Shown: positions 54,549 through 63,129 of the stretch, piece after piece
Layout of the letters: every line of letters starts with the position of its first letter
How positions within the stretch are numbered: the stretch's first letter is position 1
NCBI GenBank assembly: GCA_016795485.1
Contig: JAEUHM010000021.1
Coordinates: forward strand, 124,001-188,000
DNA: 64,000 nt
DNA from: Verrucomicrobiaceae bacterium
GTDB lineage: Bacteria > Verrucomicrobiota > Verrucomicrobiia > Verrucomicrobiales > Verrucomicrobiaceae
Direction: 5' to 3'
Program-made: the position numbers and the translations under genes
The notes under the pieces: generated by a model
Databases searched by the model: none
What the model saw: only the letters and a program-made list of their open reading frames with translations
Told to the model about the DNA's origin: nothing

Positions 54549-55868
54549 ATGCAATCCCCTAGCAACTCCACAACTACTGGCGCTACGCTTCTGGCCGCTT
54601 CGTTGCCCGACAGCCGGGTTTTCGGATTGTCTGGGACTGCTTTCGCCAAGGTGCTGGCGGTGTTCGTTGTGCTGGCCTACTGGATGTTGGCCGCGATGCT
54701 TCATCCTGCCGGACTCGAGGGAGATGAGCAGCGCTATTATGATGACGCTGTCAATCTCACCAAGGGGTACTTCGTTGCGGATGATCATCCCCGCATTTTC
54801 AATGGCCCAGGCTACCCTTTCTTCCTGTATCCGTTCGTGAAGCTTGGTGCTCCGCTCACGATCATTCGCTTCACAGGTGCCGTTATGATCGGGCTGTCCG
54901 CTTGGTTCTTGTTCCTGGCCGGCAGGCGGCTCATGCCAGAGCCTTGGGCCATCGCGGTGGCGGCATTTTGCTCATTTCACCCCAACTTACTTCGGCAGGG
55001 GCACATGCTGATGACTGAACCGATGACACAGGTGCTGTTGGCGATTTATCTTTGGTGCTTAATCGTCGCAGTGCAGACTGAGAAGCGCTGGTGGTGGTGG
55101 GCCGCTGGGGCTGCGGTGAGCATCTGGATGCTCACGATGACCCGGGTTTTCATGGGGCATGTGATTACCGTCATGGTCATCGGCAGCGCCATTCTGGCTA
55201 TCTTCAAGAGCCTGAGATCTGCGGCCAGACGAACGTTTGTCGTGATGCTTGGTGCGCTGTTTTTGTGCGCACCTTATCTGCGGTTCACCTACAACAAGAC
55301 TGGGAGCTACTTCCTCTGGTCGACAAGCGCTGGCGAGCTGCTGTACTGGCTAACGAGCCATGAAGGAGGCGAAAATGGCCACTGGTATCACGAATCGGAG
55401 GTGTTTGGCCGCCCTGAACTTGCTGTCCGCCATGCGGACTTCTTCCGTAGCATTGCTGACCTAGGACCGCTCGAAAAGGAGGCAAAGTTTAAGGAAGTCG
55501 CCATTCGGCGCATCAAAGAATCTCCCCGCGACTTTGCACGGAACTGGGTCTGCAACGTGACACGCCTGTTCTATGGCTTTCCAAGATCTCTCGAGCGGGA
55601 GAAGATTACCACATTCCCCTTGTTCGTATTCAACACAGCTCTGCTAGGCGGCGTTCTCCTGGGATTGGCGCTGACTTGGCTTCGGAAGGAAAATCCACCA
55701 GCTATCCTTTGGGTGCTGCTGTTGATGGCAGCGTTCTACACTGGAGGCTCTACCTTGGCACCGGCCCTACCACGCTATTTTCTTGGGATTGTTCCCGTCG
55801 TAGCGATTGCCGCAGCATCCCTGCTGGCCCGGGTGCCGTGGCGGCGACTCTGGGCACCAGCCCATTAG
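54549..55868 (+). CDS. Glycosyltransferase family 39-like membrane protein
   Basis: A 439-residue polytopic protein with about nine to ten helices. The first extracytoplasmic loop has the acidic motif EGDEQRYYDDA right after helix 1, as in ArnT/PMT-type GT-C transferases, which use polyprenyl-phosphate sugars on the outer face of the inner membrane. Further blocks include IFNGPGYPFFLYPFVKLGAP and FHPNLLRQGHMLMTEPMTQVLL. The C-terminal soluble stretch is short. It heads the polysaccharide-type genes that continue at 56107, although 238 bases separate them. Sugar donor and acceptor are unknown. Confidence 0.82.
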   Translation: MQSPSNSTTTGATLLAASLPDSRVFGLSGTAFAKVLAVFVVLAYWMLAAMLHPAGLEGDEQRYYDDAVNLTKGYFVADDHPRIFNGPGYPFFLYPFVKLGAPLTIIRFTGAVMIGLSAWFLFLAGRRLMPEPWAIAVAAFCSFHPNLLRQGHMLMTEPMTQVLLAIYLWCLIVAVQTEKRWWWWAAGAAVSIWMLTMTRVFMGHVITVMVIGSAILAIFKSLRSAARRTFVVMLGALFLCAPYLRFTYNKTGSYFLWSTSAGELLYWLTSHEGGENGHWYHESEVFGRPELAVRHADFFRSIADLGPLEKEAKFKEVAIRRIKESPRDFARNWVCNVTRLFYGFPRSLEREKITTFPLFVFNTALLGGVLLGLALTWLRKENPPAILWVLLLMAAFYTGGSTLAPALPRYFLGIVPVVAIAAASLLARVPWRRLWAPAH

Positions 55869-55905
55869 AGGCTTAGTGCCAATTGTCGCCTGAAGGAGAC
55901 CTCTC

Positions 55906-55926
55906 CGAGGCCATTTTTTGGCCTCG
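55906..55926. terminator. Hairpin after the GT39 gene
   Basis: CGAGGCC (55906-55912) and GGCCTCG (55920-55926) form a 7-bp GC-rich stem around the loop ATTTTTT, 38 bases after the GT39 stop codon. There is no T-run after the stem, so it may be a transcript-stabilising or rho-assisted hairpin rather than a classic intrinsic terminator. Confidence 0.45.
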
Positions 55927-55983
55927 TGATCCGGAACTAGCCCTCCCGGCTAGCACCCAATGGTGTCATAAGGATCATTTTCT

Positions 55984-56003
55984 ATCAAAAATGCATTTTT
56001 GAT
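55984..56003. promoter_or_regulatory. Perfect 20-bp palindrome upstream of wecB
   Basis: ATCAAAAATGCATTTTTGAT is perfectly self-complementary and lies about 104 bases upstream of the wecB start, in a locally very AT-rich stretch (55975-56060) that contrasts with the surrounding GC content. It could be an operator for the polysaccharide genes. Its half ATCAAAAAT resembles the arm of the hairpin element at 24021, but nothing else of that element is present. Confidence 0.4.
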
Positions 56004-56106
56004 AATATTTGCAAAAAATAGTTGCATCTATTTTATGTTTGCTATAATTTCCATCTATTCCGGCCTTTTCATATGGTTGGCGTTTTACTCCCTCTAATAC
56101 CTCATC

Positions 56107-57234
56107 ATGAAAGCTCTCTTCTGCTTCGGCACCCGTCCTGAACTCATTAAAGTGGCACCACTCATCCGAGAGTTTCCGGGCCTGGGTATCACCCCGGTTG
56201 TAGCCAACACTGGGCAGCACTCTGATTTGCTGAAGCCGCTCTTCGAGCTGTTTCAGGTAAAGCCAGATCATGATCTCGAAGTGATGACACACGGCCAAAC
56301 ACTAAACGGTCTCGCCGCACGGCTAATGGAGCGCCTTGACCCAGTATTGGTTTCCGAGAAACCCGATGTAGTCCTGGTCCAAGGAGACACGGCTTCTGCA
56401 CTGGCTGGCGCACAAGCTGCATTCAATCGTCAGATTCCAGTGGCCCACATTGAAGCTGGGCTTCGTTCCGGAAATATGATGAGCCCATTTCCTGAAGAGA
56501 TGAATCGTCGTCTCATCACCCAATTGGCTTCCCTCAATCTTGCAGCCACCGAGCACAACAAGAACACCCTGCTAGCCGAGGGCGTACGCTCCGAAACCAT
56601 CCAAGTAACCGGGAACCCAGTCGTGGATGCTCTGAAATGGACGCTTAAGCACGTAAAGCCGGGTGACGCATTCCACGACATTTACGCGAGAGTCGCAGGC
56701 CGCAAGATGATGGTCGTTACAACTCATCGCCGAGAAAACTTTGGCGAGACGATGCGGCTTCACCTTCGTGCTTTGCGGAAGTTTGCGTCCAACCACCCGG
56801 AGGTGTGTGTGGTATTTCCCGTCCACCCCAATCCGAATGTCCGTTCGGCCGTGGCCGATGAACTTATGGGCTGTGAGAGCGTCCTGATGTGCCAGCCATT
56901 GGGGTATGCGGACTTTGCTCACCTTCTTTCCAAAGCATGGATGATGGTGTCTGACTCCGGGGGCATCCAAGAAGAAGCCGCAACTCTAGGAAAGCCGATT
57001 CTCGTTCTGCGTTCCAACACCGAGCGCCCGGAAGGTGTATTTGCCGGAGTTGCTCGTCTCGCCGGAGATCAAACCGAAAACCTGGAACAACTGCTGGAGT
57101 CTAGTGCTCACGATGCAGCATGGTTCGCCAAAGCGGCCACCGCTGGAGCTGTCTATGGTGATGGAACAGCTGCTCAGAAAACAGCTAAAGCGCTCCTCGA
57201 ACAGTTCAGCGTGGAAGTTCGCCTGGCGGCCTAA
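56107..57234 (+). CDS. wecB: UDP-N-acetylglucosamine 2-epimerase
   Basis: It interconverts UDP-GlcNAc and UDP-ManNAc in the cytoplasm, feeding surface polysaccharide or teichuronic-type glycans. The 375-residue protein has the full non-hydrolysing epimerase set: FCFGTRPELIKVAPLI, VANTGQHSDLL, VLVQGDTASALAGA, VAHIEAGLRSGN, FPEEMNRRLITQLASLN, VTTHRRENFGE, VFPVHPNPNVR, VSDSGGIQEEA and LVLRSNTERPEG. Its ATG at 56107 is right for the family. It is the first of four closely spaced genes (deacetylase 18 bases on, then GT2 and FAD oxidoreductase), which together look like an exopolysaccharide or glycolipid pathway. Confidence 0.96.
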   Translation: MKALFCFGTRPELIKVAPLIREFPGLGITPVVANTGQHSDLLKPLFELFQVKPDHDLEVMTHGQTLNGLAARLMERLDPVLVSEKPDVVLVQGDTASALAGAQAAFNRQIPVAHIEAGLRSGNMMSPFPEEMNRRLITQLASLNLAATEHNKNTLLAEGVRSETIQVTGNPVVDALKWTLKHVKPGDAFHDIYARVAGRKMMVVTTHRRENFGETMRLHLRALRKFASNHPEVCVVFPVHPNPNVRSAVADELMGCESVLMCQPLGYADFAHLLSKAWMMVSDSGGIQEEAATLGKPILVLRSNTERPEGVFAGVARLAGDQTENLEQLLESSAHDAAWFAKAATAGAVYGDGTAAQKTAKALLEQFSVEVRLAA

Positions 57235-57252
57235 CCTTTTGCACTCCCTCTC

Positions 57253-58230
57253 ATGCACCGTCTACCTGCAAGCATCTCGCTCGACCTGGACAACAAGTGG
57301 GCCTATCTCAAGACCCAAGGCTGTGAGTCCTGGAGAAGTTTCCCGTCGTACTTTGACGTCGTAACTCCGCGAATCCTCGACCAAATGCGGTTACTCAACC
57401 AGAAGATCACCTTCTTCGTGGTTGGAGCAGATGCTGAGCGTGCGGAAAACCACGGAGCGCTCGGTGCCATGGCTACAGCCGGACATGAACTGGCCAACCA
57501 CAGCTTCATGCATGAGCCATGGTTGCATCTCTACAGCCACGAGGAGCTTGCTAATGATTTCGACCGAACGGAAGCTGCGATCGAGGCGATATCTGGCCGC
57601 AAGCCAGTAGGATTCAGAGGACCTGGCTTTAGCAGCTCTACAACCGTTCGGCATGAGCTTTGCACCCGTGGTTACGAGTATGATGCTTCACTTTTCCCCA
57701 CCGTTTTGGGACCCGTGGCTCGTGCCTACTTCATGATGAAGAGCAATCTTTCTCCCGAAGAAAAAGCCAAGCGTTCAGGACTGTACGGCAACTTTAGCAG
57801 CGCATTTAGTTCACTGAACGCCCACGAAATCGAGTCAGGTCTGATGGAGATGCCGGTCACCACGATGCCACTGCTGCGCCTTCCGGTGCACATGAGCTAC
57901 TTGTTGTTCCTTGCTCAATACTCCATGCCGCTGGCCAGATTATACTGGAGCACGACTCTCACACTGTGCCGCATCAAGGGGATCAGCCCCTCAATGCTTC
58001 TGCATCCGACTGACTATCTGGACATAAATGATGTGCCTGAAATGAGCTTCTTCCCAGGGATTCGCATTCCGGCAGAGCGGAAGATGTCCTTTGTGAGTGA
58101 AGTCATCTCCAGTCTTCAGCGCCACTACCGAACCATGACTATGGCAGAGCACTGTCGTGAGGCAGCAGCACAACACCTTTCTCTAGCACCAAGCCTTTCC
58201 ATCAAAACTCAACCGTCCCTCAGCCGATGA
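57253..58230 (+). CDS. Polysaccharide deacetylase (NodB domain)
   Basis: A 325-residue carbohydrate esterase family 4 type enzyme expected to remove acetyl groups from N-acetylated sugars. The first motif ASISLDLDNKW supplies catalytic and metal Asp. The metal His pair lies in GHELANHSFMHEPW, and the third motif is VGFRGPGFSSS. The later LLHPTDYLD carries the C-terminal His/Asp. It has no signal peptide, so it should act in the cytoplasm, possibly on a lipid- or nucleotide-linked sugar, as for polyisoprenyl-linked deacetylases. It follows wecB by 18 bases and its stop overlaps the GT2 start by four bases, so the three are tightly coupled. Confidence 0.9.
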   Translation: MHRLPASISLDLDNKWAYLKTQGCESWRSFPSYFDVVTPRILDQMRLLNQKITFFVVGADAERAENHGALGAMATAGHELANHSFMHEPWLHLYSHEELANDFDRTEAAIEAISGRKPVGFRGPGFSSSTTVRHELCTRGYEYDASLFPTVLGPVARAYFMMKSNLSPEEKAKRSGLYGNFSSAFSSLNAHEIESGLMEMPVTTMPLLRLPVHMSYLLFLAQYSMPLARLYWSTTLTLCRIKGISPSMLLHPTDYLDINDVPEMSFFPGIRIPAERKMSFVSEVISSLQRHYRTMTMAEHCREAAAQHLSLAPSLSIKTQPSLSR

Positions 58231-59042
58231 TCACCATGAAAACAGCAAATACCTCCCAGCAAGAAGTCGCATTCGTTCTGCCTGCCTACAACGAGGAGCA
58301 AGATCTCCCTGCTCTGCTCCACCGCATTCATGACACCATGCAAGACAAGCCTTTCGGCTATCACATCGTCGTGGTCGATGATGGGTCGAAGGACCGAACG
58401 GCAGAGATCGCACGCACTGCTGCTCTCACCATGCCAGTCCGCCTGATTCAGCATGAAGTGAACAAGGGTCTCGGAGCCGCAATGCAAACGGGATTGAGTG
58501 CTGCAATGAAGGAAGCAGACTTTATAGCGACGATGGACTCAGATAACTCGCATGATCCCGAGTACATCACAGAGATGGTCCGCATGTTGAACCGCAACAG
58601 TAGCCTTGATGTCGTGATCGCCTCACGTTATCAGCGTGGAAGCATCGTGAAGGGCGTACCCTACTATCGGCAGATGCTTAGCTACGGCTGCTTCTTTATG
58701 CTCAAGACTCTTGCGCCGTTTCGTAACGTTAGAGACTACTCCACTGGCTTCCGCTGCTATCGTGCCAGCGTTTTGCAAAGGGTGGCCAAGCAATACGATG
58801 GCGAACTCATCAAAGAAAACGGTTTTGTCTGCCAATTGGAGTTACTGCTCAAGATGCGCTCTATCCGCGCAACTGCCGACGAGATCCCCTACACCTTGCG
58901 TTATGATCTCAAAGCTGGGGCAAGCAAGTTGCGCATCTGGCGGACCGTGAAGCGCTACTTCTCAGTGATCTGGCGTCACCGCAGAGTCTTGCCTGCTGCC
59001 GAGAGCATTCCCATGGCTTCAACTCAGCCACAACGCGCCTAA
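58227..59042 (+). CDS. Family 2 glycosyltransferase (polyprenyl-phosphate mannosyltransferase-like)
   Basis: A 271-residue GT-A enzyme with AFVLPAYNEEQDLPALL at the N-terminus, HIVVVDDGSKDRTAEIA for UDP/GDP-sugar binding, ATMDSDNSHDPEYI for the metal-binding D-x-D, and VIASRYQRGSIVKGVPYYRQ. The C-terminus has no membrane helix pair, so it is a short dolichol-phosphate-mannose-synthase-like form that would transfer a sugar to a polyprenyl phosphate. This would supply a GT-C enzyme such as the GT39-like protein at 54549. Its ATG overlaps the deacetylase stop (ATGA). Confidence 0.9.
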   Translation: MITMKTANTSQQEVAFVLPAYNEEQDLPALLHRIHDTMQDKPFGYHIVVVDDGSKDRTAEIARTAALTMPVRLIQHEVNKGLGAAMQTGLSAAMKEADFIATMDSDNSHDPEYITEMVRMLNRNSSLDVVIASRYQRGSIVKGVPYYRQMLSYGCFFMLKTLAPFRNVRDYSTGFRCYRASVLQRVAKQYDGELIKENGFVCQLELLLKMRSIRATADEIPYTLRYDLKAGASKLRIWRTVKRYFSVIWRHRRVLPAAESIPMASTQPQRA

Positions 59043-59071
59043 AGCAGTCGGTCTGCACCCTTCATCAAAGC

Positions 59072-60469
59072 ATGTCCCTCACATCTATGACACCTCCTCG
59101 AATCGCCGTTATTGGCGGCGGCATTTCTGGCCTTGTTGCAGCCTATCGGCTCATGAAGCAAGGCCGTGCCGTAACTCTCCTAGAAGGCTCGGCCCAACTT
59201 GGTGGACTCGGAACCTTTTTTGAGCATGACGGGCACACCTTTGAGAAGTTCTACCATTGCATGCTGCCAAGCGATGGACCTCTGCTCGCATTGCTTGATG
59301 AACTTGGCCTGTCGCACGACATCTATTGGAAGCCCACGACCTTTGCGTATGCTGAAGGCGAAAAGATATTCCCTCTCAATCGCGCAGTCGATCTGCTGAA
59401 GTTTGGGCCACTATCGTTCTGGGATAGGCTTCGGGTAGGATTCACTGGCTTGTATGGGAGAATGGTGAAGTCGACCGGCTTGGACGAAATAACGACTGCC
59501 GAGTGGCTAGAAAAGCTCTCTGGAGCCAGAGCATTCAAGAAGTTCTGGCAGCCGATGCTGGAAGCCAAGTTTGGTGACGCTTGGAGTGGAGTCCCTGCTC
59601 TATGGTTCTGGACTCGATTCAACCGAGAGAAAGGTGACTCCAAGGGTGAGTGCAAAGGTTACGTCAAGGGCGGTTACAAGCGGATCATTCAGGCTCTGGA
59701 GGCGGCACTCCGTGACGGAGGGGCTGTCATTCGGATGAATGAACCCGTCCAGAAAATCGAACTTGCCGAGGACGGCACGCCAGTGGTCGAAACAAGCCGA
59801 TTTACGGAGCGATTCTCGCAGGTGGTCGTTACATCACCATGGCCAACATTTGCCCAGGCGGTGGGAGACCGACTGAAGACTGAAGCGGGAAATATCTCGT
59901 GGGACATCGACTTCCAGGGGGTGATCAATGCTGTTTTTCTGCTCAAGCGACCACTTACCTCGCACTACTGGCTGGCTACTCCGGAAGAAGGTTACCCGTT
60001 TGACGGGATTGTAGAGACGTCCACACTCACCAACGCTGAGGATCGTGGACAGGCTGGGCGCACCGTTGTCTACCTTACCAAGTATCTACATCGCAGAGAC
60101 GCAAGATATGCGGCAAGAGATGAAGACATTAGAGAGAACTGGTTTGCGTCTCTGAAAAGGCTTTTCCCTGCTCTTGGAGAAGAGCATGTCGAGGCTAGTT
60201 ACATCTTCCGCGCTCCGTTCGTGGAACCCATCTACACCAAGGGCTTCCTGAATCGCCGCGCCCCTGAGGTCTTGATCCCAGGGCGGATATTCCTGTCCAC
60301 AACCGTGCAGGTTTATCCAACCGTCACCTCATGGAACGGAAGTGTTGGGCAAGTGGAGAAGACGATCCAAGCCTTGAACGATTCGCCTTCTGTGGCAGCA
60401 CCTTCAGTATCAAACGCAGGAAAACCCTCCGCAAAGCTCATTCAGGCAGCGGCTGCAGCAATGGTCTAG
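59072..60469 (+). CDS. FAD-dependent oxidoreductase of the amine-oxidase type
   Basis: A 465-residue FAD/NAD(P)-binding oxidoreductase. The dinucleotide-binding motif is RIAVIGGGISGLVAAYRL at residues 10-27, followed by LLEGSAQLGGLGTFFEHDGH. The middle section has FKKFWQPMLEAKFGDAW and GYVKGGYKRIIQALE, and the C-terminus EPIYTKGFLNRRAPE, all features of the protoporphyrinogen-oxidase/UDP-galactopyranose-mutase-like group commonly found in surface-glycan clusters. It lacks a membrane segment. The gene is 29 bases after the GT2 gene. A role in sugar oxidation or ring isomerisation in this cluster is plausible but not shown. Confidence 0.87.
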   Translation: MSLTSMTPPRIAVIGGGISGLVAAYRLMKQGRAVTLLEGSAQLGGLGTFFEHDGHTFEKFYHCMLPSDGPLLALLDELGLSHDIYWKPTTFAYAEGEKIFPLNRAVDLLKFGPLSFWDRLRVGFTGLYGRMVKSTGLDEITTAEWLEKLSGARAFKKFWQPMLEAKFGDAWSGVPALWFWTRFNREKGDSKGECKGYVKGGYKRIIQALEAALRDGGAVIRMNEPVQKIELAEDGTPVVETSRFTERFSQVVVTSPWPTFAQAVGDRLKTEAGNISWDIDFQGVINAVFLLKRPLTSHYWLATPEEGYPFDGIVETSTLTNAEDRGQAGRTVVYLTKYLHRRDARYAARDEDIRENWFASLKRLFPALGEEHVEASYIFRAPFVEPIYTKGFLNRRAPEVLIPGRIFLSTTVQVYPTVTSWNGSVGQVEKTIQALNDSPSVAAPSVSNAGKPSAKLIQAAAAAMV

Positions 60470-60494
60470 GCCCACGACCACGAAATCAAAAAAA

Positions 60495-60522
60495 GCGGCG
60501 TCGTGAGAAATCACGCCGCCGC
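60495..60522 (-). terminator. Intrinsic terminator of infC
   Basis: GCGGCGTCGTGA (60495-60506) pairs with TCACGCCGCCGC (60511-60522) with one mismatch around a GAAA tetraloop. Seven A on the plus strand at 60488-60494 give a U-run on the minus-strand transcript, so this ends infC, whose stop is at 60551. It also lies 26 bases beyond the FAD oxidoreductase stop on the other strand. Confidence 0.85.
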
Positions 60523-60550
60523 CACATTTTCGGACGTATGTAGGCTGATA

Positions 60551-61246
60551 CTATTCCCCGTCAGCATGATCATGAGCGTCATCGTCATGATCATCGTCAT
60601 TGTGATTCACATCGTTGGCGTGAGGGACATGATTCATGTCCTTCATACGCTCGGCTGTGCGGAACTTCCTGACGCGCTGCCGTTCCGGGTGAGGTGACAT
60701 CTGCATATTGATGTTACGACCTGCAAGCTTGGGCTCCATGTCTGGATGCCCAACAGTCGCCAAATCACCCTTAATGCGAGTAGCAAGCTCATAGCCCAGT
60801 TCCTGGTGCGCCATCTGGCGGCCACGAAACTGCAATTGAATACGGACCTTGTGGCCCTCACAGAGGAAATCCTCTGCATGAATAATCTTGATTAGGTAAT
60901 CGTGCGGATCGATGCCGATCCGGAACTTTAGCTCTTTGAGCTTGGAAGCCTTTTGGTGCTTGTGGGCCTCCTTTTTGTGCTTCTCTTGAATGTACTTGTA
61001 TTTGCCGTAATCGACAATCTTGCACACTGGCGGATCAACATTCGCCGCCACCTCCACCAAGTCCAGTCCCCGCTCCTTTGCAGCGCGAATCGCAATTGGC
61101 GTGGCAAGTACGCCCAGTTGCTGACCTGTTTCACCGTCAATCACTCGCACACGTGGCGAACGAATCCGCTCATTGACTCGGGTTTGATCGACATATCGAC
61201 CGCCACGATTCTGCGGTCTGTTGTAGTTGTTATTTGGGGTGCTTAT
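60551..61246 (-). CDS. infC: Translation initiation factor IF-3 with acidic His/Asp tail
   Basis: IF-3 binds the 30S subunit and enforces start-codon choice. The conserved RVNERIR lies upstream of every ATG or GTG, at codons 23-29 counted from an ATA at 61246. In-frame sequence before that ATA meets a TAA at about 61270, with no ATG, GTG or TTG in between. I therefore place the start at ATA 61246 (231 residues). The core is VIDGETGQQLGVL, PVCKIVDYGKYKY, LKELKFRIG and RGRQMAHQELG, ending at MQMSPHPERQRVRKF. A 40-residue tail follows, rich in His and Asp (HNDDDHDDDAHDHADGE). The usual rpmI and rplT do not follow: the gene ends at its own terminator. GTG 61150 would cut off the conserved N-terminal motif. 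Confidence 0.88.
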   Translation of the reverse strand: MSTPNNNYNRPQNRGGRYVDQTRVNERIRSPRVRVIDGETGQQLGVLATPIAIRAAKERGLDLVEVAANVDPPVCKIVDYGKYKYIQEKHKKEAHKHQKASKLKELKFRIGIDPHDYLIKIIHAEDFLCEGHKVRIQLQFRGRQMAHQELGYELATRIKGDLATVGHPDMEPKLAGRNINMQMSPHPERQRVRKFRTAERMKDMNHVPHANDVNHNDDDHDDDAHDHADGE

Positions 61247-61663
61247 ACGAGTTCTCGGTTTGAGTTACTGGGTTGGTGGCGCTTTGAGTTTGCGACAAAA
61301 ATACCGGCTGGGTAGAACACTTGATCGTCAGCAGTTCTCATGCGATCACGAACAACTCCCGCCGGTGCTTCCGGACACTCTGGGTAGTTGCGCAGTGGGT
61401 TCTAATCATGCAAAAATCGATTCAGATCACACCGAGTGATCCAGGGATCGTGGCTAGACAGGTTGTCTTTGCCTCCCTTCTTATACGGGTAAAATACTTC
61501 TTTCTTAGCGTCGGAGCAAGGGCATCTACCAGAAAAATCATGCATCCCAGAAGGGGATTCGGGTGCCGAGAATGGAAGTTTCCAGAGATTTCTCTATTCA
61601 TCAGAAATAACGCCCGAATGAATGTTCGACACTGGCACGTGGATTGCCTACCAAATACTTTCC
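61247..61663. other. Gap between infC and the ankyrin-transpeptidase gene
   Basis: This 417-base divergent gap contains the infC leader (minus strand) and, on the plus side, the promoter region of the L,D-transpeptidase gene. I see no tRNA, no small ORF I can support and no strong palindrome. Short AT-rich stretches at about 61470-61520 (CTTCTTATACGGGTAAAATA) could hold a promoter, but this is a weak guess. Confidence 0.4.
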
Positions 61664-63067
61664 ATGGTACCGCCCGTCTACTTGCCTAGAAAATGGCTCC
61701 TTTCAGCTAGTGCTGGGGGAGGGCTGTTGCTTGGGTCGGCCCTTGTGGGTGGGGCTGGTGACTGGTTTCGTGTGCCTATCACCGCAGTGGCCGTGGCGGA
61801 GAGCACGCCGGCAAATGAGATGAAGACCGTCCCTACAAATGAGGGGCGCATCCTAAAGGCGATTCCACTTTCAGTGGAGATTGCTACCCCGAGCCGACCG
61901 ATTCCGGACCCACTAACTCCAAAATCAGAGCTTCCAAAGCCAGATGCCAGTGTTCAGACGGCCAAACTAGAGTCTCCGAAACTCAAAACCGACTCTCTCG
62001 AGCCGAAAACTGGCACGAAGACGCCCAGCACATCAAAGGCTAAGCGCGAACCTGACATTCCGAATCGCCCGGCAGCATCCCCAAAGCCAAAAGAGATGAG
62101 CCTGTGGAATGAAGTGCCTGCGGGTGCAGCCAGGGAGTCAGTAGACTATTTCCTATCCCGCCATCTTTGGATAAGTGAGCACTCGGCAGTTTATCAGTCC
62201 GTGCTGCTCGGTGACAACGAGCTGCTGGAGGCACTGTTGCGAAATGGGTTTGATCCGAATGAATCTACCGCTTCTGGCGACACGCCACTTTGCGCTGCCG
62301 TTCGTACGGGCAATGTCACTGCGACAGATCAGTTACTCTGGTATGGTGCTAACGCCTCCCAACCAGGTCGTGGAGGCATGACCCCTATTTGTTTGGCATC
62401 ATTGCGCCGTTTCGCCCCGATCATGCGCTTGCTGTTGGCGTCTGGTGCAGATCCCAACACTACTTTTCCGAACCCTGTACCCGCAGATATTCTCGAGTCA
62501 GTACTGATCAAAGACTTGCGCTACTACCTCAGTGTCGACAGCCGCATCACACCGCTCATGGCATGTGCGTCTAGAGGTGACGTGGAAGGTGCGGCGACTC
62601 TGTTACGAGCCGGGGCCAAAACCAGCAGCTACACGCGCAAGTACAAGCGGTATGCGCTCAACTTTGCCGCCCAGCAGGGTTATCTCTTTCTGATGAGGGT
62701 CCTGCTTGGAAAATCGCCCGACGAAGAGCCTAAGCTACTTGTCACCGTCGATTTATCGCAACAAAAGGCATGGATCACCAAAGATGGCCAAGTCGTCGAC
62801 AAAACCTCCATCTCATCAGGTAGGGCAGGCTACTCCACTCCGACAGGCAGATACGTGGTGACGGATAAACATCGCACTCACACATCGACACTCTATCACG
62901 TCGCCATGCCTTGGTTCATGCGTCTAAACTGTAGCGCCATAGGTCTCCACAGCGGCCACGTCACTGGACGCCCGGCCTCCCATGGTTGCATTCGATTACC
63001 GTGGGAAAAAGCGCGGGACTTCTTCAATAAAGTGGACGTGGGCGACGAAGTCGAGATCGTGCACTAG
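61664..63067 (+). CDS. Ankyrin-repeat L,D-transpeptidase (YkuD) fusion
   Basis: A 467-residue protein from the ATG at 61664 (an alternative start at 61622 adds 14 residues). Residues about 10-35 are a membrane segment or signal anchor ([20 protein letters not shown]), followed by a proline/lysine/threonine-rich linker to about residue 155. Residues about 165-340 hold ankyrin repeats ([60 protein letters not shown]). The C-terminal 120 residues are a YkuD catalytic domain: [28 protein letters not shown] and [11 protein letters not shown] with SHGCIRLP, giving the catalytic His and Cys. It should form 3-3 cross-links in peptidoglycan or attach proteins, with the ankyrin array as a likely protein-binding part in the periplasm. 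Confidence 0.92.
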   Translation: MVPPVYLPRKWLLSASAGGGLLLGSALVGGAGDWFRVPITAVAVAESTPANEMKTVPTNEGRILKAIPLSVEIATPSRPIPDPLTPKSELPKPDASVQTAKLESPKLKTDSLEPKTGTKTPSTSKAKREPDIPNRPAASPKPKEMSLWNEVPAGAARESVDYFLSRHLWISEHSAVYQSVLLGDNELLEALLRNGFDPNESTASGDTPLCAAVRTGNVTATDQLLWYGANASQPGRGGMTPICLASLRRFAPIMRLLLASGADPNTTFPNPVPADILESVLIKDLRYYLSVDSRITPLMACASRGDVEGAATLLRAGAKTSSYTRKYKRYALNFAAQQGYLFLMRVLLGKSPDEEPKLLVTVDLSQQKAWITKDGQVVDKTSISSGRAGYSTPTGRYVVTDKHRTHTSTLYHVAMPWFMRLNCSAIGLHSGHVTGRPASHGCIRLPWEKARDFFNKVDVGDEVEIVH

Positions 63068-63129
63068 GAGACATTTCTCCTTCTGGACATTCGTGTCTTG
63101 GCCTGCTGTTCTTCAGTTTCACATCTGCT

